From the NCBI GenBank assembly GCA_035772405.1, contig JAYKKM010000070.1:468501-532500 (forward strand): a stretch of 64,000 bases of DNA, in the 5' to 3' direction. The notes under the pieces were generated by a model that saw only the letters and a list, made by a program, of their open reading frames with translations, was not told the origin of the DNA and searched no databases. Positions within the stretch are counted from its first letter, which is position 1. Each line of letters opens with the position of its first letter. The DNA is from Chrysogorgia sp. JL179-B06. Its lineage: Eukaryota > Cnidaria > Anthozoa > Scleralcyonacea > Chrysogorgiidae. The position numbers and the translations under genes are program-made. Shown piece after piece: positions 9,701-19,873 of the stretch.

Positions 9701-12574
9701 ATGGCTATCAAACAACCAGAGGAAACGTTCGAATACGACGATTTCCTAAGCTGGACGGTGTCTTCACTTAAGGATTTCCTCGCAATTCGAGGTTTAAGGT
9801 GGCTCCCTACTGTTTCTTGAAAGGTGGCAAAAATGCAAATTTCAATCTCGAAAAGTGCCCATGGATATTTCGTAAACGATTGAAACTAAAGCTATGCATA
9901 GAATAACTTTCAGGGCATCATACTATTGATGGCTAAAGTGTTTCATCAGTTTCTATGACAACAGTGACGTTTCAAAATAGCCGAAAATAAACATTTAATC
10001 TAATTTATTTCGCGAACGAGTCGGTGATCCCCGATTTTTTTTGCATTTAAACATTTCTTTTAGTTTAATTAATAAATAGGCAAATTTAAAAAAAATAAAA
10101 AGTAAAGTAAAAAAAGTAAAAAAACATGATTTTTTTGTGTAAAATAATTGGATCCATAGAATTTTTTTTTAATCTGCCTATTTATTAATTAAACTAAAAG
10201 AAATGTTTAAATGCAAAAAAAATCGGGGGTCACCGACTCGTTTGCGAAATAAATTAGATTAAATGTTCATTTTCGGCCATTTTGAAACGTCACTGTTGTC
10301 ATAGCAACAGATGAAACACTTTAGCCATTAATAGTATTTGATGCCCTGAAAGTTATTCTATGCATAGCTTTAGTTTCAATCTTTTCCGAAATATCCATGG
10401 GCACTTTTCGGGATTGAAATTTGCATTTTTGCCACCTTTCAAGAAACAGTAGGGAGCCACCTTAAAACAGTGGGAAAAAGGCTGAACTTGTTGCCAGAGC
10501 ATTAGGAGCTTATGAACTTGGAGCTCCAAAGAAGTTTACCCAAGAACAGATATTTAAAAATATCAAGGAAGAATATGCCAAAAGTTATGATGACCAATGG
10601 TATCAAGACCGATCCAAATACGTTACCAGACGAAGTGTGGGCTGACAGTGTGCAAACTAGGCCAGAACTTGATGATGGTAAACTATTTAGTTATATTCTG
10701 CGGGTGAAAGCCGTAGATGTCGACTATATTGGCAAATACAAAGACCAAAAGGCCTATTCATACTGGATGAGTGGATTTGTTGACACCGTTTATGCTACCA
10801 AATCTCCCTCAGACAGGACACTTACATTCCTGAAAGGCAAGGTCTGTCCCTCAGAGGCTACGAGATGATCCACACAAGGTTTGGGTGTGCATAAAAGGTA
10901 AACAAGATTGTAGAGTGGCGACATCGTGGTGTACTTGTATTGCTGGCACTGGTGAAGTATGCAATCATGTCATAGCACTTCTCTACAAGGTTAACTATGC
11001 ATGTAACAAACAATATGTTTCGCCTGCCTGTATAAGTGTTCCCCAGGGGTAGAATCAAGGGACAAAAAAGGAGGTCATACCAAGCAAGCTGGAGAACTTA
11101 ACTTTCCGGAAAGACAAGAAGACAAGAAAAGCAAGTAGAAGAAATCCTGACATAGACCAGAGTTTGAGAAAGCAGTTTCATCCACATGAGCCTGAAAATC
11201 AAGTTATTTCGAATGAGCAAGTTTCATCGTTGTTAAACAGCATAAAGAAACTTGTACATTCGGCCTGTGTTTTCTACTCGGTTGAATATGCTAATAAAGA
11301 CGATGATCTCCCTTCACCTTTGACAAAGAAAGCTTTAGATTTCATGTATCACCAGATGTCAAAAGCAAACCTTTGGAAGAAGTAACCCCCTTGTTCAGCA
11401 TTGCCAAGTGACACCAGGGCAGGTACAAAGGATTGAAGTTTCAACAAGAGGGAAGCATTCGAACAAAATGTGGCAGGAGCAGAGGACTGGCCGAATCACT
11501 GCTTCGAATTTTCACCGCGTTTATACCAAGACTCACATTATGATGAACAGTTCGCGAAAGGGTTCAAAGAAGCCTCGGTTCACCCCACTGGTAGCCCAAC
11601 TACTGTACAAACCTGAGGATATATCTTATCTACCACAGATTGCATGGGGTATTACCCATGAGAAAGATGGTATTAAAGCTTTCATGTCAGACATAGCTAG
11701 TAAATATGATGGTGGCTTGCAAGGATTTCAACAGTGGGTTATTTATCAAACCTAGTTATCCTTACCTTGCTGCATCTCCAGATGGATATTTTAAATGCAG
11801 ATGTTGTGGTCCTGCAACTGTGGAAGTAAAATGCCCATATTCTGTTAGGAATGATAACATTTTTGAGAAAGATGTCTATCAGCGAGTGGATTTCCTTGAA
11901 GATGACAATGATAATCCAAGGTTGAAAAGAACACACAAATATTATACTCAAGTGCAAGCTTAGATGTGGATGTGTAATGTTCAGTATTCCTTTTTCATTG
12001 TATGGACTGAAGGGCACAAACCCTTTTATGAAAGAATTGAATTTGATGCTGTCTTTTGCGAACGTGTAGTCACGAATTTGACAGTGTTCTACAAGTCGTA
12101 TGTCTTAGTCTTACCATGTTTGCTGGGATACCGGGACATTTTTCACTGCCCGAAATGTGAGAATGTAATTTTGGAGGAATAAGAGATAAACCAACGAGAA
12201 GAACATCAAGAAAACAGTATTTGCTGTGACAACTGCAATACTTGGTGGCACTTGCATTGTGCTGGGTTAACTACTTAGTGTGCAGAGTCTTTGGATTCAT
12301 GGCTGTGTTTTGGTTGCCTTGTTGACAATGCAGCCAGTGGAAATGAAGTGATCGTTGGTGATGCTGGTAGTAGTGAAGATACACATCGCAAGATACAGCA
12401 AATCCCAGAACACAACATGTAATGGTATGTTCTGTTTGTATGGTTGACAGTATTCCTGTTGGTGGGCAGCATGTTTGCACAGTATGCAGAAATGCTGTTC
12501 ATGCATGGTGCAGTAACCACGAAGACATTACAAGCTCTTCAGATTTAATTTGTAATCATTGTTTTACTGGTTGA
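9701..12574 (+). pseudogene. SAP-SWIM-YqaJ-PHD domain protein, broken
   Basis: I start it at the ATG at 9701, where the frame reads into a SAP-type DNA-binding motif (YDDFLSW, LKDFLAIRGL). A foldback element splits the SAP domain; it resumes at about 10466 (KAELVARALGAYELG). Next come VKAVDVDYIGKYKDQKAYSY and a SWIM zinc finger at about 10938 (CTCIAGTGEVCNHVIALLYK, C-x-C...C-x-H). A YqaJ-like nuclease follows at 11470-11900 (RTGRITASNFHRVYTK, AASPDGY, VEVKCPYSVR; the PD...EVK pattern fits a PD-(D/E)XK fold). The C-terminus has a PHD-like CCDNCNTWWHLHCAGL and a last finger in 12422-12574 (VCTVCRNAVHAWC...CNHC). There are several frameshifts and a TAG at 11961-11963. This multi-copy family in cnidarian-like genomes is probably element-encoded. 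Confidence 0.85.
9798..10461. mobile_element. 664-bp foldback MITE with TTAA target duplication
   Basis: The left end GGTGGCTCCCTAC is mirrored by GTAGGGAGCCACC at the right end. The arms stay complementary for roughly 290 bp, leaving a short A/T-rich centre near 10090-10170. TTAA flanks both ends (9794-9797 and 10462-10465), the hallmark of piggyBac and Kolobok insertions. No protein is encoded, so it is non-autonomous. It landed inside the SAP-coding sequence, and the host reading resumes at once beyond it, one base out of frame. The near-symmetry suggests fairly recent insertion. Confidence 0.95.
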
Positions 12575-13839
12575 ACAAAACTGTGAACTGTAACAAAACA
12601 AACTGGAAAACAAAACCCAGTCAATTAACTCTTATTATACATATATATGTTTATCAATATACAGTAATTGGAAAATACTTTGTTTACCAAAGTATATATT
12701 TAAATATCACTTTGTAAATATCACTTGACGGCAAGTGGATTCCAATTTATATCTTGCGACTAAAGAGGAGGGCGAAATTCCTAAAGGAGGGCGATATTCT
12801 TGGGAAATGTGCCCCCGGGAGGGCGGATTTCCTAGGACTATCGCTCCCAGGGGGGCGATATTACAGCGGGACGAATTTCCTGGGACACCGGTTATTTTCG
12901 CACCAAACACCTGCCAGACATGCAATTTTACTCGTTAAAGACCGTCAAAGTAATAAGCCACCGCTGTGAAAGACGCTAAGCAACTCCTGGGACGACGTAC
13001 TTTTTAAGTATTTGTGCACTCTGCGACTGCTTCGCTGTCGAATTTTAAGAAAACGGGATTGTCATTTTTTCCTTTTCCTGTTTCGCTGTCGCAATTCAAT
13101 GTTGACAGAGGTCTCGCTTGTCGCTGATTCAACGCAATGTAGCCTGTCCGAATTTACCCTAACAGGGCCTCATAATTCACTGTGCATTTTAACAGATTTC
13201 TTTCAAACGAAGGTGTTGTGTTGTAACCAAACTGGCCTAATTTATAAATGTAATATGATATTTACACTCAAGCGGTGGTTGAAATACGATAGTGATGGCG
13301 TTATAAAATTGTGAGTGTTGAATCCATGTTTTAAAATATGGGAAGTAAATTTGAATATCAACCGGGCGACAAATTTGGTTGAAAAAATTCCGGAAGTGTT
13401 GAAATTTCGTTAATTCGCAAATTGCTGAATAACTTTATTTAAAAATACGCTAACCAGTGTAAATTACAAATATACAATGTATACAAAGAATAAAAAGGCT
13501 ACAGTTGAATATGTATTAAATACATGAAAGTACAAAAGACACACATTTAATTATACATATTGGTAATTAATAATAAGTATAACAAATAATTTTAAATGAT
13601 AATAATTAGAAATGAGAATATCATACTACGAAACGTTAGCAGCAACTTCGATTATTTGTTAGTTCATGATTTGCACGACATACAAACTCGGCCAGTTCCT
13701 GGTCCAGTAGTACGATCGTACTTGTTACCCAGTCTTTTCAGAAGTGGGTTGCACAATAAGAGATATAGAGGAACTGGTCGTAATGTATTGGCACGATTAT
13801 TTACAAGAAGTTGAAGGTAATATGTTTATATCATACCTA
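12575..13839. other. No gene recognised; contains a GGAGGGCGA-rich patch
   Basis: After the PHD-like C-terminus the sequence is AT-rich apart from one GC-rich patch at 12765-12875. Open frames at 13012-13314 and 13596-13814 have no recognisable domain. The latter could be an exon of the downstream HECT gene, but I saw nothing to support this. Confidence 0.4.
12765..12875. repeat. Imperfect GGAGGGCGA...TTTCCT repeats
   Basis: Four to five degenerate copies of a unit like GGAGGGCGATATTCCT occur in about 110 bp, some in inverted form, in otherwise AT-rich DNA. They could be a decayed minisatellite or GC-rich binding-site cluster; no transcript start is evident. Confidence 0.55.
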
Positions 13840-14100
13840 CAATCTTGGACAAACGTCATTGGGACAGGCCACGCGCACGCAAACATTTACATATAGCACC
13901 AAAACCCCTCCCCCTAATCAATGTGACGATATAAATGGCAAATATGCGCGAAAATACATTATATTTGATACAGTGAACAACATTTAAAGGGAGGAGGGGG
14001 TTGCTAGGCATCGATCGTTCAAGCAGAACTCGCTGAAGCAGAATGAAAGGTTATAAGTGAAGAATGAGTTGTTGTGTCCCAATACTTTTGTCCAAGATTG
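13840..14100. mobile_element. Mariner-type MITE, 261 bp, TA target duplication
   Basis: The ends CAATCTTGGACAAA and TTTGTCCAAGATTG are inverted copies extending into a TTGGGACA/TGTCCCAA block. TA dinucleotides flank both sides (13838-13839, 14101-14102). No open frame. A second copy of the same family type lies at 46618-46850. Confidence 0.88.
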
Positions 14101-14442
14101 TAGTCCTACAGCTATACGCTCCTTAGCTCACAATCTACACAATGTCAACAACTTATATTCCCTTCAACTAGCCCCATACCGTAAGAGTTAATTGAAAACA
14201 AAGTTACATGTAAGACAGTAAGTTCTTGCCTTTAAAAACGAATACAGTATATTTACTGTAGTATTTGAAACAATGCTTGGTCACAGACCTATCGACTCGC
14301 ATAAAATTGTCAAGAACAAAATTACTTTTCATAAAGCTGCTACAATATTTATTCACAGTCCCCTTCTGTCTGCCAAATTCGTTACTTCTCCCTTATACAA
14401 TAATAAATAAATTACAGCTTCCTGATTTCGTTTGCATTTGCA

Positions 14443-14708
14443 GAACGTGAACCATCTACAGACAGTTCAAGATTCTCCGTGACCTTAACTGCTATTCTAG
14501 TATTTGCTACTGGTGCCAATGAACTACCGCCTTTGGGATTCCGACCGAAGGCAACAATTCAGTTTTGGGATGACGTTCGTCCAAAGAGCAATACCTGCGC
14601 TAATGTGTTGTTTCTGCCTCTTCACAAAGATAAAGAGAACGTCGATTTTGACACATTCAAAGACTTGATGGATCATGTAATTTTAAACTCCCCTACGTTT
14701 GGGAAAGC
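14443..14708 (+). CDS. HECT-domain-like exon
   Basis: An uninterrupted exon lies between a good acceptor (TTTGCATTTGCAG ending 14442) and a consensus donor (GTGAGT starting 14709). It encodes FATGANELPPLGF, then RPKSNTCANVLFLPL, and ends SPTFGKA. These match the C-lobe of HECT ubiquitin ligases, where the catalytic Cys lies in the (T)-C-x-N motif; here TCANVL supplies Cys. The domain would transfer ubiquitin to substrates. Many cnidarian-type HECT proteins of this G2E3-like form are multi-copy, so this could be an element-associated gene. Neighbouring exons were not found. The exon itself shows no damage. Confidence 0.72.
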
Positions 14709-16319
14709 GTGAGTAGATACATATTTCTCAAATGACGTGAAACTTTGACTGTTCTTAGAGTGCAATATGAAATACTTATGTTGTATGAAAGTTTCTAAAT
14801 TCTAACATGTTTGTGAAAATGTAATGCGTAAATTAAAAAATCACCAGATGTACAATAACTGCTTATTTTCTATTTTGAAATTTGAATAAACATTCTGTTT
14901 TACATGTTGGTTCAGTTCAGTAGTTTCAACCAGATTTTAACTAAAAGCTTTTAAATATTTGTGAAGATTGATGCACACAAAAAACTTATGATTGAAGAAA
15001 TACATTGCTGTTACTCTAATATTTATAGTAAACATGAATCGAATACTCTAAAAAGTTGGTATGCACTACAGTACTGAAGAAATCGAGATCTAACGTAAAG
15101 CTTCTTTTACCTTTCACTCTTTGGAAACGTTTAGACCTCCTATGCACGATTTCGGCAGTATACCAACTTTTTAGAATATTAGATTTGTATTTCTACACTA
15201 GAGTCTTTATATAGGAAACACACACCATGGTAACGGCGCCACGAATTATATTCATATCAAACTTACCACTTTGGAATAACATGAGCCAGTAACTATCCCA
15301 AACAAATCTATCCCACTCTGAATCATCTCACGCCACTTTTCATTGAGAATTATCGTCTCCAGATTGGCAAAAATAAATGAAAATCGCCCGTCGAGTACTC
15401 CTACATCTTGGGTTGCAACTGTACCAGACAGACATGCACATGAAACCCCCGCTTTTTTAGTTCATTCATTTGGGATTGTGTCAGTGCAACAAGTGGGCAT
15501 ATTACAATCACTATTGCGCACAATGGATAGTCACTCTACAGCGTTCTGGGACAAGTTGGAAGATCAAAGGCTAGTAAGATAAATACTGCTTAAAGGATTA
15601 AGGGCAACTTCAGAAACCATTACTTTGAAAAGGTTTGACCATAAAATACATATTGTAAACTTCCAATAATAAGACCTCCCAAAGATAAGTCCTCTACATT
15701 CTATACGCAAAAAACAACACTAATATACCTCTATCCGTTGTTGAGTCAATTAAGGAAAGATGCTTACAATGGATTGGTCGAAACAGAGAGATGACGTAAT
15801 GCCATATGCTTGGCAAGATGGCGGCAGCAGGCGGCTACAAGAGAAGCTGCGAAGAACGCATGTGAATGAGACACTACAACGAATACAATCAATAGTTTTT
15901 GGATAACTAGAGATGCTGGAAGTATCGCAAACTGTACATTTACAGTAAGTATCCTTGACCTTAATGAAAGATTTAAATTATTTGACTTTATATTCTGTTC
16001 TCGCTTTAATATATTATAAACACGCTAAAGCCTAAAACGGCCACACTGAATTTTATCTCAGAGCTCACATAGGTATTTATATAAGTGTGTACCATTACAT
16101 AAACAAATGTTCTGAACTATCTCATTAAATACTAACACGATATTAAAACTTTAACACAAAAATATCCATGAAACAACCTATACCATTGCAGTAAAATATT
16201 GCATGCCTACAGGGTCAGTATCGTAGCTAGAAATTGCCTCAGGAGGGGCGAGCATTGAACATTTCCGACGAAAGGACGTAGTCAAATGGGCGTGGCTATA
16301 ATAGTACCACATGAAGACT
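14709..16319. other. Non-coding stretch with one MITE-like inverted repeat
   Basis: Besides the short inverted repeat at 15043-15180, no domain-bearing frame is seen. An open frame at 15343-15582 has no recognisable motif. At about 15830 a short ATG frame of 15 codons (starting ATGGCGGCAGCAGGC) follows a moderately GC-rich patch, possibly part of a 5' UTR, but this is weak. Confidence 0.4.
15043..15180. mobile_element. Short MITE-like inverted repeat
   Basis: TACTCTAAAAAGTTGGTAT near 15045 is mirrored by ATACCAACTTTTTAGAATA near 15158-15178, about 138 bp overall. No coding content. The target site duplication is not clear. Confidence 0.6.
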
Positions 16320-16322
16320 GGC

Positions 16323-16870
16323 TTATATTCGAATTTCGAATATTCGATATGTAAATTGAGTGTCGATGGAACAAATTTCGAAACCGTCCCCGGACACCTC
16401 GTTGATGGTCGGATATTTCATCAGAGGCGAAAGGATAGAGACTAGATGTTTTGATAACTTATACGTAGGGAAGTTAATACAGCTTGTTATAGGTCGTAGT
16501 GGTACTTCAGGTTTATGGATTTTTGGTAAACCGTAAAATACTGCAGCCGAGCTATCTGTAATACGTAGATGGTAACATAGTTTATCCTGTATTTGAGGTT
16601 TGGTGTAATCATGTTCCATGAGTTTGGACTTCATTTCCTGCAACAACTTGTTAAGATCTTTCTCAACGTGTGAGGTAGGATTTCTGCGTTTTTCGGAGGT
16701 AGGTTATGGATACCTGTTTGAAGCCAGAAAATTTGGGATGGGAACTGTCTTAGGTGTAGTTGCAAAGTTCAGTCCGTTGCGTAGTGCTTCAACTTTGTGG
16801 TTAGTAAGTTATCGGTCGGACAGGTTTAACCAAGGGTCGATAAAGTCGGGACTGCTGGGACCGATGGCCG
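16323..16870 (-). pseudogene. Penelope-like element RT fragment
   Basis: Minus-strand translation gives a Penelope-type N-terminus near 16770 (GLNFATTPKTVPIPN) followed after a shift by KDLNKLLQEMKSKL. An open block follows: AAVFYGLPKIHKPEVPLRPI, then SCINFPTYKLSKHLVSIL. The YGLPKIHK...LRPI signature is typical of Penelope reverse transcriptases. The palm catalytic YxDD region and the GIY-YIG endonuclease are missing because the element ends near 16323. Penelope RTs prime at chromosome ends or nicked DNA; this copy is inactive. Confidence 0.85.
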
Positions 16871-18030
16871 CAGGCACATTTCAGAAACAACTTTCTTGCT
16901 GGCACATTTGGTAGAACTTTTAAAAACAGAAGTTAAAATAAAATTTATCTTTTTAAAATTATTTTATTATATATTTTACTATGAATTATTAATCTGTTAC
17001 TATTAGTGTATTAAAATCTTGGTTAATTGGTGCACTTACAAGTTAAAATCTCTAGAGAACAACTACTAGATTTCGGTCCGCGATTGTCCATGCAGTTTGT
17101 TTTTGTAAAGAGCCTGAGCGGTTACGTAAAAAATTATTCGAAATGGCTGCTTCCACGTTGTTTACAAAATGTCCAAGGCATAGAGGTGAGTTCTTCTCAT
17201 TTTCTCTACTTATTTCGTTACTGAGTGTATAGAAACATTAATATACCTCATGGTCCTAGAAACACCGCAACTAACAAGGTGGAACCGTTGTTTATGAATT
17301 TACTTATAAATATACTTACGAAGTACGAGAACAAATTTATTAGTTAGGTCTGATGACATTGGTAAGTTAGTTGTAGGTACTAAGTAGTTACTAACTACAG
17401 TATAGCAGTAATAGCACTGTACTATTTATGCATGCAACCAAGTGAACCAACAAACTTAAATTTCGTACCAAATATCTTTATAAAAGAAAAATCGTAAAAA
17501 ATACTAAAGAGTCAGAGATCTAAAGTAAAATATTGTGGTTTAGTAGTTATTGGTGAATTGGTATTGGTGAAAATGCATGAATGGCTGAGCCGAGTCAGTT
17601 GACTATAGTAATTCATGGCTCATCACGTCATGATTTTGCATTTTTCATGCAGACATTTTCAAATAATTTTTGCGGTCGCAGGTTAAGTTATTGACCCTTA
17701 GGTTTAACACCCAACGATTCTTGTTTATGGAATCTTAATGGCTCCTAAATTTGTTAATTTGTGTAGATGTCTTGTCTTAACGATCTATAACTGCATAGGG
17801 AATCGAAATTAGACAGTCTGTTCATTGTTTCTCTAATTCGTTCATGTCCATGTTGAATGTGTGGCCTTACGAAACTCTAACCTGTCTTTTTAACAATCTT
17901 GAAATCTTCTTGGCTGCATCTAACCAACCAGTGGATTAAATCGAAGACTTGTTGGTAAAATTCCAGTCCTTTGTAGTGTATGGTTGATTTTCAGATGTTC
18001 TTTATGTTTGTGAATGTTTTTTCTCTCCAA
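16871..18030. other. No gene recognised
   Basis: AT-rich sequence without motif-bearing frames or strong repeats. A frame at 17027-17224 is open but featureless. Confidence 0.45.
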
Positions 18031-18052
18031 GGAGAGAGAGGGGGGGGGGAGC

Positions 18053-18094
<42 letters not shown>
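18031..18094. repeat. (GA)n-(CAGA)n microsatellite at a LINE 3' end
   Basis: A purine run of GA/G is followed by about six CAGA units, directly joined to AAGCTTTATT. Because the LINE fragment beside it is on the minus strand, this is its 3' (TCTG)n tail. Confidence 0.9.
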
Positions 18095-18538
18095 AGCTTT
18101 ATTTAAATACGGAATTTCTTCAATATTTACATCAATTGATTTTCAAGAAAGCCATATAACTATATTATTACAAATATTACATTATATATTACATTTGTTT
18201 AGGAGAGACGGTAAGCCTTTAAACACAAATATAAAGGACGTCAATCGAATTTCTTTCGGAATAGAATTCCAAATCAAACCGCCGTTATATTGAAAACTTT
18301 TTTTTCCATATTGCATTTCGGGTTTAGGTATTGAAACATCCACTTCACCATTTCGTAAATTATGGCCATTTTATTCCACACGTTTATTATAACATTCATA
18401 AAGATAATCTGTACTATTGCCATAATATATATTTTATGCATAATTTTCGCTGAATTATATATTCTGCGAGAATGTAAATTATCCCATCCAAGTTTAATTA
18501 TTAAATCGGATGATCTAATTTCAGGGAGAGAGGTATCT
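18095..18538 (-). pseudogene. LINE 3' end fragment (RT C-terminal region)
   Basis: Minus-strand translation contains LIIKLGWDNLHSRRIYNSAK then IMHKIYI, matching the LGWxxLxxRR segment that follows the RT domain in CR1/Jockey-type LINEs. FQYLNPKCNMEKKVF and a FGIPFRKKF-like stretch follow, the degenerate equivalent of the final WNxLP region. It ends in the (TCTG)n tail. The 5' portion is absent and the frame is broken several times. Confidence 0.72.
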
Positions 18539-18683
18539 GCACTTTTGTAACCTTGACAGGGCACTTTTGTAACCTCGTAGGGCACTTTTGTAACTGTGGC
18601 ATTTTGGTAACGTTTATAGGGCACTTTTGTAACCCTTGCAGGGAATTTTTGTAACCTTTTCTGGTATTTTTGTAACTTTCTTC
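18539..18683. repeat. Minisatellite, ~21-bp unit GGCACTTTTGTAACC
   Basis: Six to seven tandem copies of a 20-22 bp unit (GGCACTTTTGTAACC plus a variable end, often ...CAG) decay towards the right. It starts exactly where the LINE fragment stops. Confidence 0.9.
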
Positions 18684-18910
18684 TGATGTTATTTAGACCA
18701 TTTCTTAGTAGATTTGAAAGGGTAGCAAGTGTTCATTTCTCTTTAATTAACCGTTCTAAAACAGTCAAAACATACACGAAAAGCCGATGTTTCCTTGCGC
18801 CTGATTTGATGTCACGTCCGCTAACTTTGACAGCGAAAGTTTATATAAGATATAATACATTTCTTCTCATAATGTTCTGAATGTAAAAACCCTGAGGATG
18901 ATATAGGAAT

Positions 18911-18988
18911 TTAAGGGACAAAGCCGCACTTTAAAAAAAATTTATTCTGGCTATATAACGCCATAAAGATGCGGCTTTTGTCGCTTAA
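18911..18988. repeat. Hairpin, 18-bp imperfect arms
   Basis: TTAAGGGACAAAGCCGCA is mirrored by TGCGGCTTTTGTCGCTTAA about 40 bp later. Small MITE-like foldback with no coding content. Confidence 0.65.
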
Positions 18989-19235
18989 CACATGTTAACG
19001 AACTTTTGTATCAGATACGTAATATTAAGTGCACAAAAGTAGCAAATCACTATATATTTATTTATTTTATTCTATCTATTTTACAAAGAAAACAAAGATT
19101 TCATCTACCCAATTTAATATAACAATTTTAACTTCTATATATTATAAGAAAGCAAAGCTTTAATGTCAAATGCGAAAGGATGAAGTAATTTTAAAATTAT
19201 GACCAATATTAACATTATTAGTTGAATTAGTATAG

Positions 19236-19399
19236 GTAATAGCATGATTTCGAGTGCAATTTGGAAAAAACACGCACGAGTGAGTTTTTCAAAGACTATC
19301 AAAATATCATGAGTCCGAAGGATGAGTGCTATTTGAGGTATTTGAAAAACTCGCGAGTGCGTGTTTTATTTCAAATTGCACAAAAAATCATACTATTAC
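19236..19399. mobile_element. Foldback MITE
   Basis: Left arm GTAATAGCATGATTT...GTGCAATTTG and right arm CAAATTGCAC...AAATCATACTATTAC are imperfect reverse complements over about 60 bp each, with CACGCAC/GTGCGTG and GAGTTTTTCAAA blocks. About 164 bp in all, no coding content. Confidence 0.82.
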
Positions 19400-19873
19400 T
19401 TAATAATAATATACAGGAAAATGTTTGAGACAATACTAATTCAAATTTAAATTTGCTTGTCTGTATGGCACAAAATGAGTTTTCACTTGACAAGTTCAGT
19501 ACAAAGAAAAGTCTGCTAATTGCAGAACGTTAAGTGAAACCTGTCATATGTTTACCATCTCAAATATGTGATAAAGCAGGCACGAGAGTCTTATATACAC
19601 TTTACAAGCTTTCTGCATGCAGAGAGTATGGCCTAAAAAATTCATCGATCTATAAAAGCCAAAGTCTCAAAACACCACCTAAAAACACATAAGGTGTAGT
19701 TTCTCTAATAGTCCCTTGTTTGCTCATTCGTTATCACTTCGTTACTTCTTTCTTTCGTATTTTATTCGGTTCATGAATTGATCGACCGAAAATTTACGCA
19801 TCAAGTTTCTTACCTTCTTGGCTTGCATTGCATCGATTTTTTATTTCTACCTTTGATATACGCTTGTTCACAA
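19400..19873. other. No gene recognised
   Basis: AT-rich stretch downstream of the Crypton-like gene (which is on the minus strand); it may contain that element's 3' terminal region. Confidence 0.4.

Noticed and set aside
12765..12875. CpG-island promoter
   Set aside because: Only about 110 bp, consists of repeated GGAGGGCGA-like units, and no coding exon follows.
15826..15873. Short ATGGCGGCAGCAGG frame as a gene start
   Set aside because: Only 15 codons before a stop and no donor site that would extend it.
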